DNA of 64,000 nt from Bilabrum cf. latius (GCA_965178125.1 OZ237747.1:682001-746000), one strand, 5' to 3'. Positions 23,784-36,636 are shown, counted from the first letter of the stretch. Program-made: numbers and translations. Notes: generated by a model not told the origin, from the sequence alone.

Positions 23784-26700
23784 ATGCGCAGTTCCGTTCC
23801 GGGAACTCTACGGAGTTGGCAGACTGAGTACGACCAGAAATATGACGATAAGATGAAAGATAATGCAGGGGCAAGTGGGACGTCAGTCTCAGACCCGCGG
23901 TCAGCCGCAGCCGCATCGACAAGAACCGCGTCGCAAGGTGCGCGGCAGGGATCGGCTGCTGACGGCTGGTACGATGAAACGGAGCCTCCGAGCGAGTACG
24001 GTGGCGTAATGATGGGAGATGCTAGCTTCGATGCGGGTACAAGTGGTTAGATCGACGGCGGGGCAGAGCAAGAGAGCAAAGACGCAACACCGCCGCGTCG
24101 CAACGCAGCAGCGGCTGCCGCCGTTCGGGCCAGCCTTTAGCAGACGCCTGAACCCAGACCGAAACCACCAGTATCAGCAGACATCGGCAACGGGTACCCG
24201 AGCGCAGCGTACGGCCCGTCCCGGGATGAATACCGCCCTCGCGGCCCGGAGGCCGGGGCCGGTGCTCGCCCCGGCCCTCTCTCAGACCACGAGTTCGTGC
24301 ACCTGGTGTCCTCCCTGAGAGCCCTCGGGTACGACGAGCCCGCGGACAGGGAGAGCGCGCCCCTCCTGCAGAGGCTGCTGGACGACCTGGTTGCAACCAC
24401 GGAGACCTACGAGGCCGTGCGCCAGAGGGCCGAGCGAGAGGCCTCGCTCAAGGAGGAGGGCGCCGCGGCGCTGGTTCCGCTGCAGACGGAGTGCGCCCGG
24501 CTGGTGCGTGAGAACAACCAGCTGCACCTGGAGCTCGTTCGCTAGAAGGAGCAGTCGGCCCAGCGAGGGCTGCGCGAGGAGGTCCAGGCGGGGCGCATGC
24601 GTGACGAGCTGACGACGCTTCGGTTCGTGGCCAAGCGCCAGAAGGCCGCCCTCAAGAAGGCGGAGCGCAAGGGGAGGCGCATGATGGCTCGCATCCACCT
24701 GCTTCGGTCCGACGAGGAAACCGCCGAGAGGCTGGGGCTCACAGGAGAGGGCAGCGAGGGGCTTGACGACTCCGAGTCCGAGTCCGAGGGCGACGACGAC
24801 GACGAGGGGCGGCGGGAAGAGGGGGAAGAGGGGGATGACTTTGACCCATTCGCAGAGGCAGACGCGCTCGCTGGTGTCAGGCGAGGGCGCGACGACGAGG
24901 ACGGGCCTCTCGGTGCGAGCGATGCCTCAGACCGCAGCGAGGGCGGGCCCATGGACCCCATGGCGGGGACCATGCGGCGCCCCCTGGGCAGCATGCTGCG
25001 CGGGAGCAGGACCGGCCTGGGGAACAGCAGGCCCCCGCACCGGCGCGCGCCTGGCTCGGACAGCGCCGAGGAGATGCAGGCGGAGCTGGAGGCGCTCAGG
25101 CAGGCCCTCGAACTGAGCAAGGGGGAGGTGGCCAGGGCACACAGAGCGCTGGAGGCCGCGGCGGAGGGCACCCGGGCCGCGGAGGGTGCAGCGCACGGTG
25201 CTGCTGCCGCGACGGCGGCGGCCGCTGCGGTGGTGGCAGCAGGCCGCGGCCATGACTGGTCACGCGGCGGCGCCCAAGGCGCCTCTGCTGCTGGGGGCCC
25301 TGCAGGACCAGAGGCCGAAGAGGCAAAGGCACGGGCAACCCGCCTCGAGGTGGAGTGCAGGTCGCTCAGGGAACAAGTGAGGGCCCTGGCGGATGAGCTG
25401 CGCGTGCAGGGCGGGGGCAGCTTGCTGGGTGGCGGGCCCGGATCCAGCAGGCCAGGACCAGGACGTGGATCTGGCAGCGCGGCCGCCCTGAGGTACAGCG
25501 GTGAGGCCAGCCCCAGCCGGGACGTGCAGACGCAGCGGCTGACGGCTGCGCTGGCGGCAGAGAGGCATCGAGCAGAGGAAGCAGAGAGGGAGCTGGACGC
25601 AGCGCGCACCGAGCTGCTCGCCGTGAGGTCGGGGGCCGTGTCAGCGGACGGGTCTGGCTCTGGGTCTGGCTCTGGCTCTGGATCTGGCGGTTCTTCGGGC
25701 ATGGGTGGTGCCGATGCGTCTGGGAGCGGGTCCAGCCGCGGAGGCCGCAAGAATGCCGTCGACGAGGACGAGGACGATGACCTGGCAGGGGAGGCCGACA
25801 GAGTGGCGGCATCGAGGGCCAGGGCTGCAGCCGTGGCCGCGCTGGCCGCCGCCAGGGACGAGGCGGAGGCTGCGGCACAGCGAGCCGCTGCCGCGCGCGG
25901 TGAGGCTGCTTCGGCCCGGGAGCGGGCGGCCCGGCTCGAGGAGCAGGCGAGGGAGGCGAAGGCGGCGAGGACGAGGGCAGTCGCCGAGGCCCGGGCCGCT
26001 GTTGAGGCGCTCACCACGGCTCGCGCAGAGCTTGAGGGGGAGAGGCACGGCCGCAGGTCAGCGGAGGCGAGGTGCGCCGGGCTGGATCGCGCGCGGCAGG
26101 AGCTCGAAAGAGACGCCGCGCAGGCGCGTCAGGCGGCCCGGAGGGCCGAAGAGGAGCTGGAGCAGGAGAGGAGAGCCAGGCTCAGCGCGGAAGAGGCCGC
26201 GGAGGAGGGGGATGCCGGGGCAGCGGCCGTGAGGCGCGAGCGGGACTCGCTGCGGGGCCGGACGACGGCACTGGAGGAAGAGAGGGACGCAGCGCGGCGC
26301 CGCGCAGACGATGCGGAACAAGAGGCGAGGGAGTGGCGGGAGCGCGCCGCTCGCGCGGCGGAGGAGGAGCAGGAGGCTAGGGAACACAAGGCCGAGTCGG
26401 AGGCCGCCACCGCCGAGGCCCGCGCCCAGGAGCAGCGCTGGAGGGCGCATGCCGCGGACGCAGAGGCCAGGGCACGCAAGGTGGAGGAGGAGCTGGCGCA
26501 CCGAGAGGCCACCGGGGGCGACCTGGGCTACGTCCCCGGGAGGGGTCCCGCGGACGGCAGACAGGACAGGGAGGTGGAGGACGACGGCACTCCGGATGCC
26601 ATCGCCAGCGCTGCCGTCCTCCGGAGCAGGCTCTCGGGCGCGAGGGAAGAGGCAGCCAGGCTGCGGGCCCGGGCTGCTGCAGCGGATGCGAGGGCGAAGG

Positions 26701-29273
26701 ACGCCGAGCAGGCGGCTGCGACGGCCCGGGAGCGGCGGGACCTGGCGACGAGCAGCCAGCGGGAGGCTGCTGCGCGGGCCCAGGAGTGCGAGAGGGCCAT
26801 CGTGGAGGAGAGGCACATGCGGTCGGAGGCGGAGCGGACCGCGCGGGAGGCCGAGGCGGGCCGCAGGCACACCGAGTCGCTGCTGCAGTCCGCGAGGAGG
26901 GCGCTGGAGGCCAGGGAACAAGCCAACGAGGGCGAGGGTGCCCAGCGCTCCGCCGAGATCGCCGCCCGGGCCGCCGCGGAGCGCCGGGCGGCCGCTGCCG
27001 ACGCCAGGGCGGGCGAGGCCGCCGAGGCCCTGAGGCAGGCCCAGGCCGCCGCCGAGCACGCCGAGCGTCGCGCAGCAGACGCCGAGTCCCGGGCCTCGGC
27101 CGCCCTGAAGGAGGCCTCCGAGGCGCAGGCCATCGCGGGGGAGGCGAGGGCGGCTGCGGCGCGGAGCGAGGCGGCGGCGGAGGCAGAGCAGGCCGCTCGG
27201 CAGCGCACCGCCAAGCAGCTGGAGCGGGCCGAGGAAGCGGTGACGAGAGAGGCCGCGGGCAGGGCACAGGCAGTGCGGGAGCGGGACGCGCTCGCCCAGC
27301 TGTGCGAGAGGTCCGATGCGTCGAGGCAAGAGGCGGAGCGGTCCGTGGAGGAGGCCGCGGGGGCCGTGGAGCAGTGGAGGAAGCGGTGCGACGAGGCGGA
27401 AGAGGCCCTGCATGAGGCCAAGGGGAGGGCTAGGGAGGCGGAGGAGGAGGCGCAGGCCGCCAGGAGCGCTCTGGCGGGCAGGGACGCAGCGGCGGATGAC
27501 GCGACCAGCAGAGCCGAGGCGGAGCTAGAGGCGGCTAAAGCGGCGCAGAGGCGCGAGGCGGACGCCCGGGAGGCGGCGCGCAGGGTGGAGGCCCGGCTGG
27601 AAGACGCGGAATCGAGGCTGAGGCAGGCGGCCCGCGACATCAACGCGCGCGACAGGGCCAACCAGGAGCTGAGGAGGGCCCTTGCCGAGCAGAGGGAGAG
27701 GGCGGCCGCTGCTTCCAACGAGGCGAGGGAGAGGGCGGCCGAGGTGGAGAGCACCGGGAGCGACATGCACGCGCTAGTGAGGCAGGCCCAGCAGCTGACC
27801 GCAGAGGCCAGTTAGGAGAGGCGGAGGAGGTCCGAGGCAGAGGCCGCGCTGGAGCAGGAGGCTGCAAGATCGGCGGCCCTGAGGCAGCGGCTGAGCGACG
27901 CGTCCAGGGAGAGGGGCCAGCTGGAGGCGGCCTTCCGAACGGCGTGCGAAGAGCGGTCCGCGCTGCTTGCACGGTGCGAAGCCGCGGAGAGCCTTCGAGC
28001 CGACATCGAGAGGCGAGCGGCGCGCGCTGCCAGCGGTCGTGCGCACGCCGAGGAGGCTGCCCAGCAGCTGGAGGCGGCGCTGCAGGACGAGAGGATGGCG
28101 AGGCACGCGGCGGAGAGCGCCAACGAGAGGCTGAGCGCAGCCCTAGGGGACGCGAGGGGTCAGCTGCAGGGCGTGGCTGCGGGGATGGGCGAGGGCGGGA
28201 GGGAGCAGCAGCGGGCCGGCGCCACGCCCACGCAGCTGGTGGAGGCGGCGGCGCACGCCCGGGAGCTTGCTGCTGCTCGGCAGGAGGTGGAGCGCTGGAG
28301 GGCGTCGTGGGAGGAGAAGAGGGAGGAGTGCCAGCGGATGCAGAGGGCGGTGCGGGAGCTGCAGCTGCGGTGCGCCTCTCTGGAGCGGGTATGCGCCGAG
28401 GAGCGCATGCGGAACATCACGGCGCCGCGCGGTTTCGGCGGCGGGGTTGCTCCTGTCGACACAGGCCGGGGGGACGTGGGCGACGTGGACCGGTCCGGGT
28501 CAGGATCGGAGCACAGCGGCGGTCATGGCAGCAGTCACGGGCGGGTGGGTGGCTCCCAGGGCGGGTACGGGGACGGTGCAGATGCTGCCGAGGGCGATGA
28601 CGTGGCATCCGTGCCCATGGTGAGCGCTGACGTCCATCGATTCCTGGATGAGGAGGACGACGAGGAGGACGAGCAGGGGGCGGGGTCTGCTGGGCAGCGC
28701 GCCGGTGGCACGAGAGTCGGGGTGTCGATCCGCATGTCCAGGGACAGGGACAGGAACAGGGGTGGGGGTGGCGGTGGAAACCGGCAGGGCGATCTTGCCG
28801 GGTCGGAAGGATCCCAGGGAACAAGCGGGTCGGACGGCGTGGGCCAGGACCAGGACCTGCGCGGGGCTGCGCGAGCCCTCGAGGGTGTCGGCGGCAGCGG
28901 CAGGCGCAGCGGTATGACGAGTGGTTCTGCAAGTGTGACGAGTGAGAGGGATCGGTCGTCTCGATCCCGGATCGGCGTGTCTCACGGGCGCGGTCCCGGC
29001 GGGGCGACGGACGGCGCAGCGGGGTCGCGGCCCAGCACCGCCTCGAGCAGCGGCGGCAAGGGGCGTGGGGCCGGTGAGGCCGGTGCGAGGGCGGGTCACC
29101 AGGGACTTGACGCGAGCGAAGACGGGGAGGGTTCCCTGGCATCGTTCGAGAACGAGCTGGGAGAGGCTCTGGGGGCCGGATACGGTCGTGATGGCGACGA
29201 AGACGGCGAGGGCGAGGGATTAGGCGAGGACGGGGAGGACAACGACGATATGGATCAAGACGAAACGGAGTAA
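23784..29273 (+). CDS. CEP135: Centriole cartwheel protein CEP135/BLD10
   Basis: CEP135 (Bld10 in Chlamydomonas) links the cartwheel spokes to centriolar microtubules. 1,829 aa with four TAGs read as Gln (24048, 24138, 24543, 27813); stop TAA. Residues about 169-290 carry the conserved N-terminal block: LRALGYDEP, LLQRLLDDLVATTETYEAV (family LVxxLFxDLVHTTESL), VPLQTECARLVRENNQLHLEL and an RDELTTLRFVAKRQ segment. TAG 24543 sits directly after HLELVR. The middle is an unbroken coiled coil of about 1,200 residues made largely of Ala, Arg and Glu. The last about 280 residues are Gly/Ser/Asp-rich and disordered, with an acidic end. Presence of this gene implies centrioles. The first ATG after an in-frame TGA is used; an upstream exon is possible. 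Confidence 0.8.
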
Positions 29274-29633
29274 AACCGCGGTGCTAATGGGCGCAGTCTG
29301 AGCTACCTGTTGGTGCGTGTTGGCCTGTGACTGCTATCAAATTTGCTATTTTATCGATGCCCCTGATGACGTTCGTTCGGTGATGAAATCTGGATTTACT
29401 GGCTTGCAAAAATGCACGCAACCTCGAGTTGCACCTCGATCCTCCATTTGTCTCATTTTCAAGCTGAATATAAAGCCTAGAGGCTCACTGAGAAGACATT
29501 TATACTCTCTGTAAGATTTCATGGCGATGTGGTCCACGATTTTACTTCCTCCTGCCCGATTTCTAGCAATTTTTTGGATGCTCGATCGCATCACGAACTC
29601 TTCGACATTTCATGAGCATGACCAGCGCAGGTA
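29274..29633. other. Spacer between CEP135 and the next coiled-coil gene
   Basis: 360 bp, AT-rich, same-strand spacer. It should contain the CEP135 3' end and the promoter of the next gene. No gene or repeat seen. Confidence 0.4.
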
Positions 29634-32600
29634 ATGTCGTCCGTGCGAGCAGCGGCCCGAAAATGCCGACGGTCTGGCAGTAAGGTGGCAGCAGCGTTGT
29701 CGCAACTGCTCCCTAAAAGGTCGAAGGCGATCCACGAGGGAATCGTGGGGACATGCAGTGGATCAAGCTATGGCTCTGGGAACGGGAGCTCGAATCGGAG
29801 TGAAGCTGGAATGCCCTTTGGACTGTATGCATCGTTAGCCGCTGCGGCAGCAATTGGCTCCACTGGAACAAGCACTCGATCGCAGGGAGAGGATTTTGAT
29901 GTTGAATCTGTGCGAGCTGCAGAGCTCATGCTGCAGCGCGCTGCAGAGCAGGCTGAGTCTGGTGCACATGATTCTTCTCGAATTGGTAGCGCCTCCTTAT
30001 CACCTGACGGGGCTTTTGTAGCTGAACGGTCGGAATTTTTCTCTGCGGCAGTGGCCACTGCGAAGCGAACCGCATCGGAGCGGCAGTCCGCAGAGGCAGC
30101 CCGGCTGATGCGGCAGTCATCGAGCCCTACCGTTTCAAAACGGGAGGCCTGGACTCTGTAGAACAAAGCTGATGCGCTTGCGAAGGAGGCGGCCGCACTA
30201 GCTGCCGTGGAGCGGTCGAGTCGGGGGCCGTCCAGTGCACTCGTCACAGCCTTTCGGCAAGGCGAGCACGCGGCCATGCTTGCCATGTAGAAGCGTCTCG
30301 AAGCATCGAACGCAACCGCTGCTGGATCTGCCTCCGTAGCAGCAGACGCTTCCGAGCTGGGGGACGCTGGGATCGCAGCCGAGCTCCGCAGACTCGGGGA
30401 GCTGCTCGCCGTCGCGGTTGCAACCGAGGAGGCGGCGGCCGCGAGGGATGCCGAGGCCAGGGCCCGCTTCTAGGACCGGCAGCGGGCCACGGCGGCCATC
30501 AGAGCAGAGAGGAGGGCCCACCGAGCCTCGCTCACCCGCGCCTCCCTGCAGGCCAAATTCGCGGCGGAGCAGGTTGAGAGGCACGTGGAGGAAGCCTAGT
30601 AGAAGGCAAAGGCGAGGGCGAAGGCAGAGGCAGACAAGCGGGTCGCGGCTCTCCGGGCAGTCCGGGCAGAAGCGGCGCTGGCAGCTGCTGCCGCCCAGCA
30701 GCTCTCGACTGCGGCGCAAGAGGCCTTGATTCGGGCTCGGCTGGGCGTGCTCGACACTGTGGCATCTGGGCTCGTGCGTCTGGAAGCCTCCATTTCCAAG
30801 GCGCGTGCGCAAAAGGAAGCGACTGAATCGATCGAGAAGGGCGTCGCGCTGGCGCTGGAGGACGCAGAAGCTGCTGCAGCCGCCATCAGCACCATCGTGA
30901 AGGCTGAGGCAGGCTCCGCCAAACAGGGGCGCCGCGCAGATTGGGCCGTCTTGCAGCAGGCTCTCGCTCTCATGGGAGCATCCCTGGATGGGGCGAGGCT
31001 GGGTGGGCTTGCCGCTGGGAGCAGGTCCGGCCCCGGGAGCGCGGCGCTGGGGGCACTGCAGTCTGCCGCGAGGCAGGCTCACACCCTGGCCGATGCGATC
31101 GGTGCCATGGCGGAGGCAGACGATGCCGCAGCGCTGGGAGCCACCAGCGCACGCGCTGCACTGGAGGCGCGTGCTGCTGCTGCCGAGCTGCGGGTAGGGG
31201 AACTGACGTCGTCCCTCCGGGAGGCACAGGCGCACGCTGCGATCGCCGAGCACGCGCTGACCATGTCAGAGGCCGCCCGCAAGAAGGAGGCCAAGGAATC
31301 GGCGAGGAGGGAGGGCGAGGCTGCCAGCAGGAGGCACAGGATCGCAGTGGCGTACCTTGAAGCAGCCGACGAGGCCGAGGCCACCAAGCGTGCTGCCGCC
31401 AGCGCTCAGAGCAAGCTTGAGGGGATGCTGGCCTCTGCCATTGAGGCTGGCAAGGAGCAGAAACTGGCCACTTGCAGGGAGCAGGGCAGGCGCATGCGAG
31501 CGGAGGCCGATTTGGAGGACGCAAAGCTGACGGAAGCTGCTGTCGAGCTGGTCGGGGCCAGCATCGGCAAGCTGATGGAGGCCTTCCAAACCATGCGAGA
31601 GGAGAAACAGGTGCAGCAGCAGGAGTCCAAGACGGAGGAGGGGACTATCGAGGCGAATGATGAGAAGGACTTGAAAGCTAATTCCAGCGCTGGATCCACC
31701 GGTGCCTAGCCAGCCCCCTCATCAGAGCCCAGTGACTTGGACTTGGCGCAGTCTGCCAGCAGCATGGCCTCTCTGCTGCAGTGGGCCGAGGACGTGGCGT
31801 CGCTTGCAGAGTCAGCCGCTCAAAAAGCGGATGATGACGTCAAGCAAGCGGAGCAACTTGCGGGCGCGCAGAGCAAGCGCGCGGAAACCGCCGAGGCAGC
31901 TGCGGCGGCAGCGATTCGAGAGCGCGACGCTGCAACGAACGGCCAGAAGCTCGCCCGGATTGCGCTGGGCAAGGCTCTCGACATGGTTGAGGCTGCAGAG
32001 CAGAACGAGAAGGCCTACCGAGCGCAAATCTCAGACAGTCTGGCAGACGCCGCGGCGGAGGCGGAGGAACTCCTGGAGATGATGATGGCTCGTGCAGAGG
32101 CCAAGGTGGAGAGGGAGGTGCTCGTGGGTCTTGACATGGCCTGCACCGGCCTCTGCGTCGCGGAAGACCAGCGGCAGCGGCTGGATGAGCTGTCTGCTCT
32201 CGGAGGAAGGCTGCTGGGCACGGCTGCCTCTAACTCGGATCTCGTGCATCGGCTGGATGAGGCCAGGAGGCAGGAGGCAGACGAGGCCGAGGCAAGGCTA
32301 GAGCTGGCCATTGCCGACCATGCGTCCGATGTTGCGGATGCCTTGTGGGCGCTTGAGAAGGCCGTCTCTCAGAAAGAGGAGGCCGTCGCAGCATTCGAGA
32401 TGTCGCGCATGCAGGCGCGCGCCCAGGCGTCAAAAACAGATGCTGTCATCGAGCAGCTCATTGAGGAGAAGCTCAAGTCGAATGCCACGATCAAGAAGCA
32501 CGAAGACGATGTCAAGAACAAGGACAGGCAGCTGGCCCAGGCAAGGTCTTAGGCAGATGCCGCTCGCGCCGAGCTGACCGAGGTGGCACTGCAGGTGGCG

Positions 32601-33386
32601 GCGCTGGAAGCGGCCAACAGCGACCTCCATTCCGTGACTGAGCTGGCCACCAACGTCGCCATGGAGCGTGGTAGGCTGCTTGAGGAGACGCGGGACCAGC
32701 TGTCCGTAGCCCAGAGCAAGCTTGCCGCGAGCGACGAGGAGGTCAAGCGGCTGCAGGGCTCCCTCGAAGCGATGGACGCGGAGGTGCAGCGCAGCAAGGA
32801 CGCGGTCAAGGGTGCCGAGCGTGCGCTGGATGCTGCGCAGAGCAAGCAAGACATGGTTGGGACTGGCGCCAACGACAGCAAGAGCTCAGCCGCTATCGCG
32901 CTGGCAACCCGAGACGACGGAGCCGTGCTCCAGGACGACATCTACGCTTCTGTCGTGGACGCCAACGCTGCCGTTGCACTCGAGGAGGCAGATGCCGCAA
33001 AGGCTGCCAGGTCGGCAGCCGAGGCCAGCCTCAAGCAGGCTGCCTACGACCGTGACGCTGCCCGGGCGGAAGTGTCTAGGCTTCGGGAGCGGCTGTCCAT
33101 CGCGATGCGGCAGCAGCAGCGGATTCGCAAGCGGCTCGAGTACGCCGTTTCGCAGGAAATCTCCCAGCGCAGCGCTGCGTAGGGCGCACTGCAGGCAGCC
33201 AAGGCGGCCCTCATGAAAGCAGAGCAGAGGGCGGAGGAGCTGGAGAGCCAGCGTGTTGAAGCAATGCACAAACGGTCTGTCACGACGACGAGGCCAAGGG
33301 CGGTCCCAGTCGCCGGTGGGGATGAAGACGGTTCAGTAGCTGCCATTGAGGCTGAGGGGTAGGCGGGTGCAGGCGGGCGGCAGTGA
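29634..33386 (+). CDS. Long coiled-coil protein, function unknown
   Basis: 1,250 aa in one frame with nine TAGs read as Gln: 30159, 30288, 30471, 30597, 30600, 31707, 32550, 33180 and 33360; stop TGA. TAGs 30597 and 30600 are adjacent codons. With the standard code no fragment exceeds 327 aa. The first about 175 residues are Ser-rich and basic at the start. From about 180 to the end the protein is Ala/Glu/Arg coiled coil with few breaks (for example EAFQTMREEKQVQQQESK, SKLAASDEEVKRLQGSLEAMD, RLRERLSIAMRQQQRIRKRL). It follows CEP135 on the same strand and shares its composition, so a cytoskeletal, basal-body or vesicle-tethering role is possible, but nothing in the sequence proves it. The start is the first ATG in frame; a splice at the CAG/GTAATG before it is possible. 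Confidence 0.65.
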
Positions 33387-33529
33387 TGGAAATTCCACTT
33401 TGGAATTGAGGTCGGGTGTATGGAAGCATGCAGATGCACAGCGGATTGCTTTGCTCTCGTACGCATCCGAAACGAGATGTGCACGATCTTCTTTTGTGCA
33501 AAATAGTCACCAGCAATATTACGCACTAT

Positions 33530-34474
33530 TCATAGCTTTGCCCTGCTGGGCAGAGTCCCGTAGACTGGCAGTGCAGACTTGTCTCCTCCCGGCGGCCCCA
33601 GCAGCGGCTTGTACACGAGCGAGCTGCCGCCATCGACAGCCCACGTCTGCGCCGTCACGTAGGATGATCCCTCCGACAGCAAAAACACAACGGCCGATGA
33701 TGTTTCTTCCACGGTCCCAAGGCGATTGCTTGGCAATACCTTCACGATTTCCGGCAAGAGAACATCTGCTGCGTCGCCGTAGTTTGCCATCGCCGACTCA
33801 GAATAGATGATGCCTGGTGCCACAGCATTCACTCGCACTCCTGCCGGGGCCCATTCGGCAGCAAGGGTTTGTGTCAGGGATACTACACCCGCTCTACTAG
33901 CTGCACTGTGAGCAAAGCCAGGGAATCCTGTGTTAAGCTCTAGCACGATGGACACGATAGAGCCGCCATGCTCGCTCATCCACTGCGTGTAGCATTCGCG
34001 ACACATAAGGAACGTTCCCACAAGATTCGTCTCAAGCACAGCGTGCATCCCATTCCGAGAAATGCTCTCAGCTGGGCAAATGTACTGTCCTCCGCCGTTG
34101 CCTACCAAGCCATCGATTCTGCCGAAAGCCTTCAATACGCCAGAGACGAACGCGGCACACTGCTCCTCCTTGCGAATGTTGAGCGCTTTCGCCATAAGTC
34201 TGCTTGAAACGGGTAAGGAGCCCAATGGGCCTTTGCGGGTATAGCTGGACTGCTCTGCCTAGAACTTCGCTCCTACAAGGTCCCGCCCGGCCTCTTCGAG
34301 GTTCGACAGCTTCCGACTTCCTATGGCCACACACCCACCAAGCCTGAGAATCTCGGAAGTGATCTATTTGCCTATTCCAGTTCCTCCACCTGTGACGATG
34401 AAAACTTTTCCCTTCAAGAGATCATCGCGAAAAACGCTTCGGTACTTGCCGCTCGCCTCACGGGCTCCTGCCAT
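33530..34474 (-). CDS. PECR: Peroxisomal trans-2-enoyl-CoA reductase (PECR-like SDR)
   Basis: NADPH-dependent reductase of trans-2-enoyl-CoAs in peroxisomes. 314 aa; TGA stop. VTGGGTGIGK (about 28-36) binds the cofactor, and the family signature NGGGQYICPAESIS plus HAVLETNLVGTFLMC follows. The C-terminus is SRAKL, a type 1 peroxisomal targeting signal, like the AKL of human PECR. Two TAGs (34364 just after GIGK, 34259) are read as Gln; with the standard code the cofactor site would be lost. The position of human Tyr179 (in VYNLTK) reads VVSLTQ here, so both the Tyr and the following Lys are replaced. Divergent from the GH79 gene. Confidence 0.85.
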
Positions 34475-34661
34475 AGATAATTCAAAGTCAGCGAGCCAAG
34501 CTTTGACGAAATTAGGAGCGCGTAGCAACCCTTATCGCAAGACTAGCGCACTAACTTGCCGTTCTTGTGTGAATTAAAGCTTTGTGGAGGCAATTGCGAT
34601 TTGAGAATGAGAACCAATCCTTCTAATTCCGGCCGGGTCGAATGCGATTCATTTCGAAAGG
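34475..34661. promoter_or_regulatory. Divergent intergenic region, PECR / GH79 gene
   Basis: 187 bp between two divergent start codons, AT-richer than the genes. It probably carries both promoters; no specific element recognised. Confidence 0.3.
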
Positions 34662-36554
34662 ATGCGTATCATGAGTTTCGGACTATACACTGTGTTAGGG
34701 GGTTTCATCTATATTCACTCTGCTCTGGCAGTTTCAAACTGCACTTTCGTGTCAGGGGTCGAGTACTTCCACCAAGACATCGCGAAGATCGCAACCAACG
34801 ATCAGATCGGGTGCTGCAACGCATGCATGTCGCACAGCGGATGCTCACACTTCACATTCGAGCCATCTGAGACACATGAATCGCATGATTGTTACCTGAA
34901 GAGCGGAAACGCGACGGTGGAGTCAAAGACTGGCGCAATCTCGGGTTGGTGCAAAGCGTCACCTCCTGGCCCTGCCATCAATGTGTCAGTGTCACTTGCC
35001 GGTAGGTCTCCAATTAGCACAACTAGTGGGTACTTTGCAGGCTGGAACATCGATACAAGCGCGAACCGGGGATTCTTTGAGCGCGACATTGGGCCGAACA
35101 ATCCCGAACTGCAGTATCTTGCAGCGGAGCTGAAGCCATCCGTCCTGAGATGCGGCGGTACAGGCAACGACCACATTTCATACTGTGGTTTCAATTCATC
35201 CACCGCGTCATCAACTTTGGGATCTGACCTCTGCCTGAACACGACATGGTGGAACAACCTGGTCTCTCTCTCAAGCGCATCGGGTGCCCCGCTGGTGTTC
35301 GGCCTGAATCTGCTCCATCGCACGAGCGATGACGAATGGGACTCGTCACAGGCAGAAGCCCTTCTCAGGTACGCGCTCGCTCGCGGGCAGACGATCTGGG
35401 GGCTGGAGCTCGGCAACGAGGAGGACGACCATTTCTCAGTGGACGCAACGGTCGATGGATTCGTGCAGCTGCAGCAGCTTGTCACGAACCTCTACGGGGA
35501 CAAGTCTGCCAACCCACACGGCCTACCGGTGCCGAAACTCCTTGGGCCAGACCCACATTCCCTTCACAAGTCCTCTGGGCTGCCTTCTGATCATGATTTT
35601 CAGTTCTTGGTGCAGTTCGCCCAGTAGACCCAGAGCAAGCACCCGGGCATGATACACGCCTATACGCACCACGAGTACACCGAGCTGACGGCAGACGTCG
35701 CACTTGACCCTGAGTTCTTGGATAATACTTACGGCATCGGACGTCAAGTGGTGGAAGCCATCCGTGCAGCGGGCCGACAGGCTGTACTTGACGCAACTGA
35801 TGCAGCGCCCGGCTCAGCCCAGCAGCAGCCCGAGATATGGGCGGGTGAGATTGCCGGACACAACGGCGGTGGGGTGCCCGGATTCGCGGGGATGCTGAGG
35901 CATAGCTACTGGTACGCTGATGCGCTGGGTGCGAAGGCAAAGGCTGGATACGGAGCGGTGTGTCGACAGGACCTCATCGGAGCTTCGTACGGTCTGCTGT
36001 CGGACTCGTTCGAAGCTGGCGAGGGGACACAGGCAATCCAGCACACTGCTTTGCGGGGCCAATTTGGTGCATAGACCACGCCAGGCGTGTCACCCATTAC
36101 GGTGCATCCTGATTATTGGGTCAATCTGGTGTTCAGTCGCGTATTGGGGACAGACGTGTTCAACGCAACAGTGGCGCAAGACGACTCCATGCAAGCAGCA
36201 GCCACTGGCAGTGGCACCGGGGGGTACCTGCGGGCCTACGCGCACAGCTGCGCCGGCAGCACCGATGCGGCGTGCCTTGCGCTCCTTCTGATCAACGTCA
36301 ACCAGGAGCAGGACTATAGCGTCCAGCTGCCTGAACAGCAGCAGGATAGTGCCGGACAGTGGAAAGTGTGGGCGCTGGGACAGGCAAGCGGCGCGGGTCT
36401 AGACTCCCCGCGGATAGCTCTCAATGGTATCGAGCTGGTTCGGTCCACTGACGGTAAGCTGCCATCGGCTGACCCAAAGGTGCTCGCGCCACCACCGTCC
36501 TCTGGTCGGTTGCTGGTACCCGCCACTTCGATCGTTTTTGTTTAGATCAGCTGA
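34662..36554 (+). CDS. Secreted heparanase-like glycoside hydrolase (GH79) with N-terminal PAN/apple domain
   Basis: 630 aa. A signal peptide (MSFGLYTVLGGFIYIHSALA; ATG at 34662 or 34671) is followed by a Cys-rich PAN/apple-type domain (about 26-98: CNACMSHSGCSHFTFEP ... CYLKSGN). The catalytic barrel starts with GYFAGWNIDTSANRGFF, then LKPSVLRCGGTGNDH. The acid/base Glu is in LELGNEEDD (Glu near residue 253, compare WELGNEP of heparanase). The nucleophile is probably in IWAGEIAGHNGGG (Glu near 396). HPDYWVNLVFSRVLG and the beta-sandwich follow. Family members cleave glucuronide linkages in polysaccharides. TAGs at 35625, 36072 and 36543 are read as Gln; the first lies between the two catalytic Glu residues. 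TGA stop. Convergent with a second glycosidase-like gene. Confidence 0.82.
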
Positions 36555-36636
36555 CTGTGATGAACCACTTCGATGTGAATTGAAATTTGGACAAGCAAGT
36601 ATTTGTAGGACAAGCAAAGCCGTCACCGCACATCGA

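Noticed and set aside
24542-27766. Long minus-strand open frames (491 and 412 codons) opposite CEP135
   Set aside because: Low-complexity Ala/Ser/Arg/Pro shadows of the Ala/Arg/Glu coiled coil, with no family resemblance.
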